A stretch of 64,000 bases of DNA from Okeania sp. SIO2C9. Its GTDB lineage: Bacteria > Cyanobacteriota > Cyanobacteriia > Cyanobacteriales > Microcoleaceae. How positions within the stretch are numbered: position 1 is the stretch's first letter; every line of letters begins with the position of its first letter. Positions 48,654 to 58,911 of the stretch are shown piece by piece. The DNA is taken from assembly GCF_010672455.1 (NCBI RefSeq), contig NZ_JAAHGO010000015.1, positions 62,001 through 126,000 of the forward strand, in the 5' to 3' direction. Under the pieces are notes generated by a model. It made no database searches and had not been told where the DNA came from. It saw only the letters and a program-made list of their open reading frames with translations. The position numbers were made by a program, and so were the translations under genes.

Positions 48654-49622
48654 CTACATATGTGGTTTCCAAACTCTTATAATTTGTTCTTTGTGTACGA
48701 AATTGTTTTTAAACATCTCAATTTCTTTAGGAAATGTCAAGTTAGGTATCTTGGTTTCTATAGAGTTGAATTTTTCTAATTGTTGAAAGAATTCCGGCAT
48801 TTCTGGTGTCGTTTCAGCTAAAGTTTTTTCTGGAGCTTCGTAAATATTTTCAGTTAGTGTATCCGTGTTGATTTTTCCGTTGTTATAACCTACACCTATG
48901 TTAGTGTTTTGATGCTCAATTTCTCCTAAACTAATACCTATACCAAAACTGCCTTGTTGTTCTATTTGATCGCCGTGTATGATAGTGCTTCCCTCTATAT
49001 TAAATGTAGTACCTAATACATGATTGTGTGTAACGTTTGATTCTCCATTAATCGCAGAGATTCCCCATGACACAAAAGTTGAAAGTCCAACACTACACCC
49101 TATTGTTGCTATAGAAGTCTGAGTACTATTTTGAGTTCCATTTTGAGATAGATTACTATTTCCGCTATTGTCATCGTCTGTATCGCTGTCTTCTGAACTA
49201 GAATTATTTTGAAGTTGCGGTTGGTTTATATAGGGATTTTGGAAGGAACCTAAACTATATTGATTGGAATATTCCCAACTGTGTGCATAGTTTACCTGTG
49301 TACTATTGATAGAGTCAGGGGAAAAGTTGTCTGAATGGTTATCCAGCGCATAATTCAAATCTTGTGTTTCGGTTTCTTGCTGATTGCTAGTAGGGAGGTA
49401 GTAACTGTTGTCTTCTCCATAATAAGGAGAGTTATAGTTATCAAGTTTTCTTGTTTGATAATCATTCCACTCATTTGCAAAGGAGTACGGTGACTGATTT
49501 TCATAAATATTCTCCGTAGTAGGTATGCCATACTCTGGGCGATCGGGATATCCTGAACTCGGCGAAGATAAATGATCGTTAGCCGCAGGAACAGTTGCGC
49601 TATCAAATCTTTTCTTGGGCAC
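48654..49622 (-). CDS. Low-complexity protein related to its neighbour
   Basis: 322 residues. The N-terminal 150 are Asn/Ser/Tyr/Gln-rich and probably disordered. A hydrophobic stretch follows (TSIATIGCSVGLSTFVSWGI, possible membrane segment), then a copy of the neighbour's motif: IEQQGSFGIGISLGEIEHQN and NGKINTDTLTENIYEAPEKT. The conserved helical C-terminus of the neighbour is lost or scrambled (ends IIRVWKPHM). Starts with GTG at 49622, right at the border where the GTPase gene has lost its 5' end. It may be a decayed paralogue. Confidence 0.55.
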   Translation of the reverse strand: MPKKRFDSATVPAANDHLSSPSSGYPDRPEYGIPTTENIYENQSPYSFANEWNDYQTRKLDNYNSPYYGEDNSYYLPTSNQQETETQDLNYALDNHSDNFSPDSINSTQVNYAHSWEYSNQYSLGSFQNPYINQPQLQNNSSSEDSDTDDDNSGNSNLSQNGTQNSTQTSIATIGCSVGLSTFVSWGISAINGESNVTHNHVLGTTFNIEGSTIIHGDQIEQQGSFGIGISLGEIEHQNTNIGVGYNNGKINTDTLTENIYEAPEKTLAETTPEMPEFFQQLEKFNSIETKIPNLTFPKEIEMFKNNFVHKEQIIRVWKPHM

Positions 49623-49638
49623 ACATATATGGGTGATC

Positions 49639-51031
49639 GGTTATTATTACCTTAAGATCTGGTCAAGTAATCAAAAGTAACGACACAGAAATACTCAAAG
49701 AATTTGCTGTTTTGAATCGTAAAGGAAAACGTAGAGAAGATGTAATTTCTGTAGAAGTTTTCTATCCTCATAAATTGCTCAAAAATGGGGTAGAACTTTT
49801 TGACTTACCCGGAACAAACGATCGCGAAGAACAAGATACTTTAGTCCGCGATAAATTATTACAGGTAGATTTAGTTATTCAAATACTTAATGCTAGACAA
49901 CCTTTTACACAAGGAGAAAAAGAAACACTTCATAATTGGTTATTTAATAGAGGTATTAAAACGATTATTTTTGTTCTCAATCGGATGAATGAATTAGAAA
50001 GTAAAGATGATAAAAATGAAGTTTATAATGATGTTTATTCAACCACCAAAACTTTTGAATCTGATTTACCTCCAGGGTTTAAAAAACTCTACCGTGTTGA
50101 TGCACTTCCTGCTATTAAAGCACAACAAGAAAGAAACATTTGGAAAATTATTACAAGTGGTATCATAACTTTTGAATCAACCTTATTTACTATAATTTCT
50201 GTTCAAAAAGAAAAAACTAATCAAACTAGATTACTTAGAGTGACTGCTATAGCATCTCAAGTCAAGTCGGTTTTACAAAAAAAAGCGAATAATTTAACTA
50301 AGGAAATTAAAGATGCTGAATATATCAGAAATGCTGTCATTGAAAAAGGAAAACAACGAGAAGAATATCTGAGAAAAGAATTCAAAAGAAGAGTAAAAAC
50401 TTATCGAAATTGGTTATCCTTAGATACCCTTGTAGCAAGTTATCAAACAAACGCAGCACAAGCTTTAGAAACAGGGTCATTTAATAACTGGCAAAATAGC
50501 AAATTTCAATCAACTATTGTTAATTATATTCAATCAATTGAAAATTGGGTAAATCAATCCTGTGATGAGTTCCAGAAAAGCAGACCTAATAGGATTAAAA
50601 TATCATTTCCTAGTTGTCCTCATGTCTCTTTACCTAAGCGTCAAGAGAGAGACTTTGGTCAGTGGTTTGGCGATATTTTTAACGGTGGAGCAAATCGAAG
50701 AAAATTGGATAAAGAATATGAAAGAAAAAAATGGCAAGCCTATAAAACTGCTGCTTATAACTATTTATCTAAATTTCGTACAGATACTCTCGCATCTCTC
50801 AATAAATATGAAAAAACTGTTGAATCATTAATAGTTTTTACCATTCCACCAGAATCATCCACAGTTATCCAAAAACGTTATTATTTAAACGATTTAAATT
50901 CTTCACTCAATGTAATTCAAGATATAGAATCCTTAAAAATAGAAACTAATATTTATAGATTAAACTGGTTAAAACGTTTTAAATTTTTTCTATTGTTTTG
51001 TAAAAATTGTCTCTTTCTTTTATTGCAATAA
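49639..51031 (+). pseudogene. Dynamin-like GTPase lacking its N-terminal P-loop
   Basis: The frame is open from 49639 (VIITLRSGQVIK) with an apparent ATG-less beginning; a TTG-type start would be at 49712. Dynamin G3 motif LFDLPGTND and a G4-like FVLNRMNELE are present, but the P-loop GXXXXGKS and switch I are absent, so GTP binding is not possible. The remaining 400 residues are helical stalk (KQREEYLRKEFKRRVKTYRN) and end with a hydrophobic tip (FFLLFCKNCLFLLL). It abuts the divergent low-complexity gene, consistent with a deletion. Confidence 0.75.
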
Positions 51032-51171
51032 AGCTGAATTATATAGAATCCAGTTGAATAATCGTCATTGCGACGAGAGGAAGCAATCTCAGAAGTTTAG
51101 AAGATTGCTTCCTTCCACTCCGTTACAGTCGCAATGACTTGAATATAGTAATTATTATGTTTCCTTAATTA

Positions 51172-51325
51172 GGCGATCTAATCTAAAAGCATTGACATAT
51201 AAATACAAGTGCCTTTTTGTGGTCAAAAAAAGTTCCTGGTATCACGTCTAAAACGCTCAAAAAATTAATATTTTAGGCAAGAGTTGAGCAGAAAAATTAA
51301 GAGACAATTCTTACCGAAGAATTAA
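51172..51325 (+). mobile_element. Family B MITE, truncated forward copy
   Basis: Starts after TAATTA (51166-51171) with GGCGATCTAATCTAAAAGC and continues through GACATATAAATACAAGTGCC to ACAATTC. The right half is missing; a short family A start (TTACCGAAGAATTAATAATT) follows. Confidence 0.65.
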
Positions 51326-51331
51326 TAATTA

Positions 51332-51573
<242 letters not shown>

Positions 51574-51579
51574 TAATTA

Positions 51580-51711
51580 AATAATTAAATAATTCGCGCC
51601 TTGAAGCCTCCCCTTTCAAGGGGAAAAAAATAAATTTTTTCCTTTTATTCAATCCTCTTCCTTTTAGGAAAAGGTAATTATCAATTATCAATTATCAATT
51701 ATCAATTATTG
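51580..51711 (+). repeat. Family A repeat variant
   Basis: CCTCCCCTTTCAAGGGGA core, then AATCCTCTTCCTTTTAGG, tandem AATTATC units and ATTATTGAA at the end. CTCCTGT heptamers follow up to the exporter stop codon. Confidence 0.7.
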
Positions 51712-51738
51712 AATCCTGCCTCCTCGCTCCCAAGCCAT

Positions 51739-51774
<36 letters not shown>

Positions 51775-51784
51775 CAAACCCTAA

Positions 51785-53947
51785 TTACATCTGTCGCGCC
51801 ATCAAATTAGCAAACAACCCATCTTGACTAGCCAATTCTGCAAAACTACCATGCTGTACTATTTTTCCAGCTTGCAAAACATAAATTCGATTAGCATTAC
51901 GAATCGTACTCAACCTATGAGCAATAACTATCCGAGTTACCCCCAACTGCTCTAAACTCTCAGTTACTATAGCTTGAGTGCGATTATCTAAAGCACTTGT
52001 CGCCTCATCAAAAATCAAAATTCTGGGCTTCAAAACCAACGCTCGCGCAATTAATAACCGTTGGCGTTGACCACCAGATAAGTTTCCTCCTCCCTCAGAC
52101 ACAATAGTATTCATTTCCATTGGCATTTCTTCGATATCATCTGCAAAACCTGCCATTTCAGCTGCTTCCCAAGCGTCATCCAACGTTATTAACGCCCCAC
52201 AAGCAATATTCTCAAAAATAGAAGCACTATTGAGTCGTACATTCTGCAACACCACCCCTAACTGTCGTCGCACTCTTGATACATCCAAGGTTGATAAGTC
52301 GCGTCCATCATAATAAATAGTTCCTGCTTCTGGTGTTTCAAATCCTAATAGTAACCGTACAATAGTTGATTTTCCACTGCCAGAAGGTCCGACAAGAGCA
52401 ATGAATTCTTCTGCTTCTGCTTCAATGGTAATATCATCAACAACAAGTGGACTGTCTGAGCGATATCTAAAACTAAGACGATCTAGTTTTATCCTACCGG
52501 AAAGTTGCCCTGGGTCAGATTTGTTGATGTCTACTTCCGGTGTTGCTGCTAAAATAGGTTGAGCGCGTTCCCATAATATTGTGATTTCTATAATATTGAC
52601 GATGGTTTTGCTTAAGTTTGTCGCTCCACTAATAAATGTACCGAATGCAGTGTTAAAAGCTAGAAATTTTCCTATGGATAAACCTGTTTCCTGTGTTTGA
52701 ATTAAATAAACAGTTAATGTAAACAGTAAAATAGAGCTTACAGTTGGTAGAGCTGTGTTGAAGGCAGTAACTAAGTCTTCAATAAGTTGGTTACCCAGCA
52801 TTAGTCTTGCTTGTTGGCTGTATTTTTTTGCCCAATAAGCAAAAGCACGTTCTTCGGCACCAGCAACTCGCAGTTTTGAGACTCCACCAATGAGTTGCAC
52901 TGTCAAACCGAATATTTCTCCTGATATTTCTTGAGAGGAGCGTAACTTGCTACGGGCGATCGCTCCCGACCAAAAAGTAACAATACTGGTGAGACCAGCG
53001 ATGGCAAAAGCGATGAGAGCAAGGGGAAAACTATAGATGAATAGTAATATTAAATTCAGTAGGGAGAAAAAGCTGGTGAATATTGTTGTGAGGATAGTGC
53101 TAGTGAGTCGATCGCGAATTTGACTGATGGCAGAAACGCGGTTTTCTAAGTCTCCTGTGGAATATTCGCGAAAAAAGGCTGGTGTAAGTTTAAGGAGTCG
53201 GTCCCATATTGCTGCTTGAATGGTGGAGCTAGATATGGTTTTTAATCTGAGAGTAATAAAACCGCGAGTCAATTGAAATATTGTTACTCCAAAACTGGCA
53301 GCTAATAAACCTAAACCTATTTCTATTAATAATTTTTCGTTGGCATCGGGAATAGCGTTATCAATGATGATGGCTGTAGCTACTGGTGTCAACATTCCTA
53401 ATAAGGTAGCTATGACTCCAGTGGTGGCAACTGTTAGCAAATCTTTAAATCGACCTTTAAAAGCTAATTTGAAGATGTCGAATGCTAAAATCTCTCTATG
53501 GGGAAAAGGGCGGTAAAAGGTGTAAGCTATTGATGCTAATTCTTGAGCTGTATCTTGGTTGAGTGGAATGCGGGTCAATTCTATGGGGTCAAAAATTTCA
53601 TAGTTTGCTGTTTTTAGTAGGGCAACTGGTCGATTTTTGGCTTCGTTATATGCTAACAGAGGTCCACAGTCTTGTTGCCACCATTTGTTTGTGAGAGTGA
53701 CGCGACGAGTACGAATGTGGGAAGCACTAGCGATCGCTTCTATGGGGTCTTCCCATCCTTCTTCTATTGCTTCGGTTTCTATTTTTGGTGTATAATTAAC
53801 AGTTATGCCTAATGCTTTGGCGACTATACCGAAAGCAATTAATAGAGGTGTACCTGTTTGGGGTATTTGACTAAATTCTGGTTGCAGCACTGATGCTAAT
53901 TCTATTAGTGCTTCTTGTGTCTTTTGTCGGTTTAGGTCTTGATTCAT
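51785..53947 (-). CDS. NHLP-type bacteriocin export ABC transporter, N-terminally truncated
   Basis: Exporter half that fits the NHLM_micro_ABC2 group, which works with a C39-peptidase partner to secrete leader-peptide-bearing natural products. Start ATG 53947 (MNQDLNRQ); the longer frame starts with TTG. Domain order over 720 residues: family-specific N-domain (ASHIRTRRVTLTNKWWQQDC, AYTFYRPFPHREI), six-helix membrane domain, ATPase with Walker A GPSGSGKS, signature LSGGQRQR and Walker B ILIFDEATSA. The usual N-terminal regulatory part before EALIELASVLQPE is missing, exactly where tnpB debris begins. No partner transporter or precursor peptide is present. Confidence 0.85.
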   Translation of the reverse strand: MNQDLNRQKTQEALIELASVLQPEFSQIPQTGTPLLIAFGIVAKALGITVNYTPKIETEAIEEGWEDPIEAIASASHIRTRRVTLTNKWWQQDCGPLLAYNEAKNRPVALLKTANYEIFDPIELTRIPLNQDTAQELASIAYTFYRPFPHREILAFDIFKLAFKGRFKDLLTVATTGVIATLLGMLTPVATAIIIDNAIPDANEKLLIEIGLGLLAASFGVTIFQLTRGFITLRLKTISSSTIQAAIWDRLLKLTPAFFREYSTGDLENRVSAISQIRDRLTSTILTTIFTSFFSLLNLILLFIYSFPLALIAFAIAGLTSIVTFWSGAIARSKLRSSQEISGEIFGLTVQLIGGVSKLRVAGAEERAFAYWAKKYSQQARLMLGNQLIEDLVTAFNTALPTVSSILLFTLTVYLIQTQETGLSIGKFLAFNTAFGTFISGATNLSKTIVNIIEITILWERAQPILAATPEVDINKSDPGQLSGRIKLDRLSFRYRSDSPLVVDDITIEAEAEEFIALVGPSGSGKSTIVRLLLGFETPEAGTIYYDGRDLSTLDVSRVRRQLGVVLQNVRLNSASIFENIACGALITLDDAWEAAEMAGFADDIEEMPMEMNTIVSEGGGNLSGGQRQRLLIARALVLKPRILIFDEATSALDNRTQAIVTESLEQLGVTRIVIAHRLSTIRNANRIYVLQAGKIVQHGSFAELASQDGLFANLMARQM

Positions 53948-54085
53948 AGTATTGTAGGGAATAATAGTAGGGAATAGGGTAGACGAAGTCAAATTTTAGT
54001 CTTCCTATTTGATAATCTTGGATGAATGTTTCCATAGTCGTTATAATGTTTTTGAGCTTTTGCTTCCTTTTGCCGACGCCGATCT

Positions 54086-54230
54086 GCTGCTCTATAAAAC
54101 TGATACAAAGCGTCACATGAAGTGACAACCTGATGTTTACTTCCTGCTTCCACTGAGGCCGTTGGCGGTTACTCATCCACAGGCATTCACGGTCGAACCG
54201 ACCGCATCTCTCAAATTAATACTGGCGTTT
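54086..54230 (-). ncRNA. IS605 right end / TnpB guide-RNA scaffold
   Basis: Overlaps the last codons of the tnpB pseudogene (CTGTGGATGAGTAACCGCC) and runs through a GTCACTTCATGTGAC stem to CTTTGTATCAGTTTTAT, after which similarity with 46335-46485 stops. In TnpB systems this end is the guide-RNA scaffold. Confidence 0.6.
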
Positions 54231-55261
54231 AAATCTCTGTCTATTGACAAGCCACATTCAGGGCAGTCATAAGTCCTTACATTTAAGGGCATATCTTGAA
54301 CATGACCACAGTTAGAACAAGTCTTTGATGATGGAAAAAATCTGTCAACTATAGCTAGTTCAGAGCCATACCACTGAGTTTTATATTCTAACTGCCTACG
54401 GAATTCATAAAACCACTATCTGCTAACTGATTTAGCTAGTTTATGGTTGGCTAACATACCAGACACATTGTCATACTTAAATCACAACAGTGCCGTGGTT
54501 TTTGGCGCTTATTGTTGTCAATTTATCAAGTGCGTCTTTACGGATGTTAGCTACTCGTCTATGTTGTTTGGCTACCTTGACTACAGCTTTGTACCAATTG
54601 TTTGAATGCTTAACTTTCTTGCTCAGTTTTCGTTGTAAATTAGCTAGTTTGTTTTGCGCTCTTTTGTAAGGCTTAACACTCTGGAATACTTCACCTGTAC
54701 TTAGTGTTGCTAGCGTCTTAATTCCTAAGTCTACACCTACTACTTCTGTCGTTTTTTCAGTGGCAGTGGGAGTAAATTCAGAACTTAAGCTTATATACCA
54801 ATCTCCTCCTTGCCTACTGATAGTTATTTTTTGAGTAGTTGCTTCACTCTTGTTCATAAGTTTTCACCATACCAAGAAAAGGTAATTTATGATTCCATCC
54901 GTTTAATTCTATTGGTTTTCCACTGGTTTTCTATTGTGAATGAATCAGACCTACCTTTTTTCTTAAATCTTGGATATTTACCCAACCCTTTAAAGAATCT
55001 TTTAAATGCTTCACCCAAGTTAATAAAAGCATATTGATAAACTTTAGATGATAAGTTTTTCATCCAAGGATAAAGTGGTTTAGTATGGTTAGTAAAAACT
55101 TCTCTGAGTTTACGAGTATTAGGCTTGTAACCGTCTTTGTAAGCAGCATTCCACAGACTTAAACCCCAGTTGTAGCACCACCGTGAATAGCCAGCGTGTT
55201 GAGCGCATAGCGTTTTCTGTTTATTATTAAGTTTCAGTTTTGTTCTAATGGATTTCATCAT
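54173..55261 (-). pseudogene. tnpB: TnpB (IS605 OrfB) gene, frameshifted
   Basis: All parts of an RNA-guided nuclease ancestor are present but in different frames: N-terminal LCAQHAGYSRWCYNWGLSLW (start 55261), FKKKGRSDSFT, RuvC-I VVGVDLGIKTLATLSTGEVF, YDNVSGMLANHKLAKSV, WYGSELAIVDRFFPSSKTCS, the zinc finger cysteines (CSNCGH and CPECG) and the RuvC-III DRDLNASINL. Frameshifts near 54880 and 54478 and a stop near 54415 break it. No tnpA. It follows the truncated exporter gene. Confidence 0.88.
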
Positions 55262-55374
55262 CTGGGTGAGTAGAGCCTGTGTAAAAGTATGCTCTTTGAC
55301 GTATTATATCGTTATTCTCTGATTAAGTCAATGCTCTCCCAGCTTCGTGTTTAAATTCATCAGGAACGTTATTT

Positions 55375-56214
55375 TTAATGCGGGATGGGGTCATCAGGTA
55401 GTCTGACGAACTGACTAGGTCGCGTTATCTCTTGGCAACTCGGATGCCCCAACTCTCTATTATCAGTTTGTACTGCTGATGTTGCTCTGGAGTCATTATC
55501 TGTGTTATACTCGCTTTCTCCTTGATATTCAGTGGGAGCCTCGGCCTGTGGAGTTGATTTTTCTTCTTGAGGCTCCGATTCTTCTTCTTTCGATAGTTTC
55601 TCTAAATACTCCTGGACCGAAATTCCTTCTCGATCGGCTTTTTTCTTAAATGCCTCCCAGACTTCAAATGGTAATTTTACCTGTTTAGTTTTTTTGTGGG
55701 CATCTGGGTCTAGTACTGACTCAATAAAGTGTGCAGTCATTGGTTTTTTCTCTGTAGCTGCGATGTCTATACATTTTTGCCAATCCGCTATAATATTTCC
55801 ATCAGATTCTCCCTTACAAGAGTTGGTAAGCAATGCTGAAGCTTGGGCTACGCAGTTAGGCAACTTCTCAAATCCTTCACAGAGTAAGTGCCAACCTGTC
55901 ATAGCTGCTTTCATTAGCTGTTTGCACTGCCAAGCCTTTTTTCCCACCTCTTTCAAACAGTAATCTTGAAAACTTTTGTATCCTAAGTCACGATAAAGTT
56001 TATAAATTTGGAATGCTCTCAGAATCATGCCCTCTTGAATATAAGCATGACGTGCTAATTTAGCATCAAAATTCAATACTTCAACAGCCTCTTTGCCTTC
56101 CCTCCATACTTCGTTCCCAAACAACTGCCAAAAGGTCTTGAGGCAATCATTCGCCCATGGCGGTAAGGGCAATTCGTCTTGGTCGGGTGGGTATACAAAA
56201 TTATGGTCAGTCAT
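55375..56214 (-). CDS. Plasmid-type protein with C-terminal RHH-like domain
   Basis: 279 residues. N-terminal part LPPWANDCLKTFWQLFGNE; middle part resembles replication or partition-associated helical domains (YRDLGYKSFQDYCLKEVGKKAWQ; MTGWHLLCEGFEKLPNCVAQ). A short DNA-binding-like unit follows (VKLPFEVWEAFKKKADREGI, SVQEYLEKL), then an acidic, disordered tail rich in Glu/Thr/Ser. No family is recognised with certainty. It diverges from the RHH gene at 56630 across 415 bp that contain operator-like repeats, suggesting a plasmid maintenance or mobile-element module. Confidence 0.65.
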   Translation of the reverse strand: MTDHNFVYPPDQDELPLPPWANDCLKTFWQLFGNEVWREGKEAVEVLNFDAKLARHAYIQEGMILRAFQIYKLYRDLGYKSFQDYCLKEVGKKAWQCKQLMKAAMTGWHLLCEGFEKLPNCVAQASALLTNSCKGESDGNIIADWQKCIDIAATEKKPMTAHFIESVLDPDAHKKTKQVKLPFEVWEAFKKKADREGISVQEYLEKLSKEEESEPQEEKSTPQAEAPTEYQGESEYNTDNDSRATSAVQTDNRELGHPSCQEITRPSQFVRLPDDPIPH

Positions 56215-56545
56215 GATGCTAGGGTTGAAGCTTTTGTCCTTTGGGTAAACAAGTAATTCAAGGCGATCGCTAAAAGTTCAATCAACAATCGCCGTTCAAA
56301 ATCAGATACGATCGCTTTTTACGGTATAACTCACAAGTCCTTTTTGAGGCCGTTTATAAGCTCTGCTCAAATGGAGAACTTTTGGTCATGCTTATGTCAG
56401 CCAACTTTGAATTAAGCGGGCAAATCAGCTTAATCCATGGTGGTTTTTGGAATTAATCACAGGTTTAGCCAGTAAACCTAATAATTTGACGCTTCAAACA
56501 ATCCTGTTCCGTTAGGCACTGCCCTCTTGAATATTTATAGTAAAT

Positions 56546-56623
56546 ATCCTATAAGAATAATTTGCTTTTGTCAATATCCTTTGAGGATATTTGATAATTT
56601 AAACAGTAAAATCCTATAAGAAT
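56546..56623 (+). promoter_or_regulatory. Operator-like repeats before an RHH gene
   Basis: ATCCTATAAGAAT occurs at 56546-56558 and 56611-56623, and the palindrome AATATCCTTTGAGGATATT lies between (56573-56591). All carry ATCCT half-sites within 80 bp of the ATG. Typical layout for autoregulation by a ribbon-helix-helix protein (inference). Confidence 0.6.
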
Positions 56624-56629
56624 GTAGAT

Positions 56630-57031
56630 ATGAGTAAAGAAAAGGATGGGACACAAAGCAAATCACGCAGCTCACGGGGAAGTGAAGGCTACGGCAGGAT
56701 TCAGTCTAACTCCAACGAGCATACAAGCGGTCAAGAAGCTAGCGAAGAACGAACAGATAAGTCAATCGGAGGTAGTGGAGAGACTGATTCGAGAGAACCT
56801 AGTATTGAGTCAATCAGGCAAACCTTCTTTGAATTCACTGGGAAAATCCTTAGAGGTCTTCTTGACAAATCTCAGAATGATAAGCGAGTCTGGGAAGATC
56901 GATTACAAGAGGCCAAAGACTGTATAGAGTGGTATCAAGATTTACTGGGAAAATGTGAAAAAGAGATATCTATAGCTGATGCTCAAATCTCAGAAGTTGA
57001 GGTGATGCTCACTCAGTTGGAACAAGAATAA
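56630..57031 (+). CDS. Ribbon-helix-helix/coiled-coil gene with frame conflict
   Basis: Starting at ATG 56630 the frame reads MSKEKDGTQSKSRSSRGSEG, then an unnatural hydrophilic stretch, then a convincing coiled coil (KRVWEDRLQEAKDCIEWYQD, KEISIADAQISEVEVMLTQL). Between about 56676 and 56810 the +1 frame reads ATAGFSLTPTSIQAVKKLAK and ISQSEVVERLIRE, a textbook RHH domain. So the gene seems to be one RHH-coiled-coil protein disturbed by two compensating indels, or two overlapping frames are used. A DNA-binding autoregulator of a plasmid-type locus is the likely role. Confidence 0.6.
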   Translation: MSKEKDGTQSKSRSSRGSEGYGRIQSNSNEHTSGQEASEERTDKSIGGSGETDSREPSIESIRQTFFEFTGKILRGLLDKSQNDKRVWEDRLQEAKDCIEWYQDLLGKCEKEISIADAQISEVEVMLTQLEQE

Positions 57032-57109
57032 ACCAGTCAGGAATGCCGATCGCTACCTCAGCGGTCGGTATTTTATCGTCAACCCACACCAATATATATT
57101 TAGTATGTA

Positions 57110-57340
57110 GGGTCTGCTGAAAAAATTGGTTGGTGGGGGTAGGACACGGGGACGCAGGGACGGGGAGAAGGGGGTGAACAGGCAAGGGTTTCGGCCATTT
57201 TATCTGAAGAAATTTTCTGCTGAAATTCAAGAAAATTTCAGTAAATTGATGTAAATAAGAGCCAATAAGTAGAGATAAACTGAATATAAAAAGCTTCTAA
57301 GTCTTAGCGTTCCTGACTTTTAGCTTTATTCAGCAAGCCC
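57110..57340 (+). mobile_element. Family C MITE
   Basis: 231 bp with ends GGGTCTGCTGAAAAAATTG and CTTTATTCAGCAAGCCC, flanked by a perfect TATGTA duplication (57104-57109 and 57341-57346). Uninterrupted sister of 2711-3116. Confidence 0.85.
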
Positions 57341-57591
57341 TATGTAGAAGACTATGGACTCAACAGAAACCTTAGCCCAAATAACAATAGGCCAACTCAA
57401 CTTGTGGCATCCCGGCATCATTGAGATACTAAAAATTTCCAATAGCTGGACTTGAGAGACTAATTTTTATGGGCTCATAAACATGAAACCTGATTTTTGG
57501 GCAGTCCACTCCGCTCTAGTTAATGGCCAATACCTTCCCCTACTTTAATTTTAGTAAACCATCAACCTTGGTAGCAGAAAAAATCTAGAAT

Positions 57592-58503
57592 ATGATGTTA
57601 TTTACCTTAGCTTCTACAACCTCAATCATAGTTGGCAGTATTTTCTTATTGACTGGTATTGCCAAAATTATAGAACCTTGGAAATTTATCCAACATATTG
57701 CCAAACTAGATTTGATAAATCCTCAATTAATTATACCGACTTCCCTGGCATTTACTGCTATTGAATCAGCTTTAGGATTTGCTTTAATCTTAAGAGTTTT
57801 ACCAACCGTAATTATGCCTGTAAGTATTTTATTATTACTTAGTTTATCAGTGCTTACTTACTGGAGTACATCAACTGGTAAAACTGAAGATTGTGGTTGT
57901 TATAACGGTTGGTTAGAAATTACTCCTACCCAAAGTTTAATTCTCAATGCTATTTATATTTTTCTGTTAATATTTGCTGAATTTTTTGGTCAATATCAAC
58001 CTACTGTTTTGTGGCAATGGCTGATAGTATTAATGACTTTTATAATTAGCTATGCTTTAGCTGCTGGCTCCCTAGAATATATGCAAGAAAATGGTCGTCC
58101 GTATCTTGATTTTACTCCATTACAAGAAAACAGAAAATGGCAACTAGAATGGCTGGGAGAAGATTCAGAATCTCTAATGTCTGGGTCTGTAATTGTGGTA
58201 TTTATGAGTCCTGAATGTTCTCAATGTAAACATTGGTTAGGTGTGTTGAAGTTAGTGCAATGGCAAGATGATTTACCAGCAATAGTTGGATTAATTGATA
58301 CTGAAAATATTCAAGAAGGTCAAGATTTTGTAGATAGTTATTTTTTGAATTTTCCCGTTGTTGCAGTAGATAAAAGGTTTTATAAAAAATTGAAGATAGA
58401 GGTAGTACCGACAGCGGTTGTTTTGCAAGATGGAGTTATTCAAGAAAAATGGATCGGGTTAATGCCCATGTGGTTTATTAATAAAATTAATCAGGGGGGC
58501 TAG
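57592..58503 (+). CDS. MauE-like membrane protein fused to a thioredoxin-like domain
   Basis: 303 residues. N-terminal four-helix MauE/DoxX-type membrane domain (IVGSIFLLTGIAKIIEPWKF; CGCYNGW cysteine pair near residue 103), then a soluble thioredoxin-fold domain with CXXC in SPECSQCKHWLG and the cis-proline region VVPTAVVLQDG. Probably transfers electrons across the membrane to or from disulphides, for example during maturation of a secreted product. It lies 3.6 kb from the truncated NHLP exporter, so a link is only suggestive. ATG 57592 or 57595. Confidence 0.85.
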   Translation: MMLFTLASTTSIIVGSIFLLTGIAKIIEPWKFIQHIAKLDLINPQLIIPTSLAFTAIESALGFALILRVLPTVIMPVSILLLLSLSVLTYWSTSTGKTEDCGCYNGWLEITPTQSLILNAIYIFLLIFAEFFGQYQPTVLWQWLIVLMTFIISYALAAGSLEYMQENGRPYLDFTPLQENRKWQLEWLGEDSESLMSGSVIVVFMSPECSQCKHWLGVLKLVQWQDDLPAIVGLIDTENIQEGQDFVDSYFLNFPVVAVDKRFYKKLKIEVVPTAVVLQDGVIQEKWIGLMPMWFINKINQGG

Positions 58504-58911
58504 TAACTGTTGTCTATAATCTGGTATTATCTATAATAATCTCTGATTATCTATATTTCATTTTATGCTATTAGGATTCAAAACTGAGTTATGCCCAAAT
58601 AATCAGCAAAAAACATTGCTGGCTAAACACGCTGGTGTAGCCCCTGACTGCTTATAATTGGGGACTATGGTTGACTAGGAACATCCTTAATTCCCTATTC
58701 CAATAATCCTTCAGGTAAACTTAAATTTCCTACTGCAATTGACCTGCATAAACTTTTAGTAGCAATGGTTAAACCTAATAATTATTGGTATTATGAAGTG
58801 TCAAAAACAGCACCTCAATATGCTTTGAGATATTTATCATCAGCCTGGAAACGCTGCTTTACCAAAATGTCTGGTCAACCTAAATTCAAGAAAAAAGGTA
58901 GGGATGATAGT

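Noticed and set aside
53871-54176. 101-codon ORF before the exporter
   Set aside because: Overlaps the IS605 right end and the exporter start; the sequence reads as antiparallel debris with no family features.
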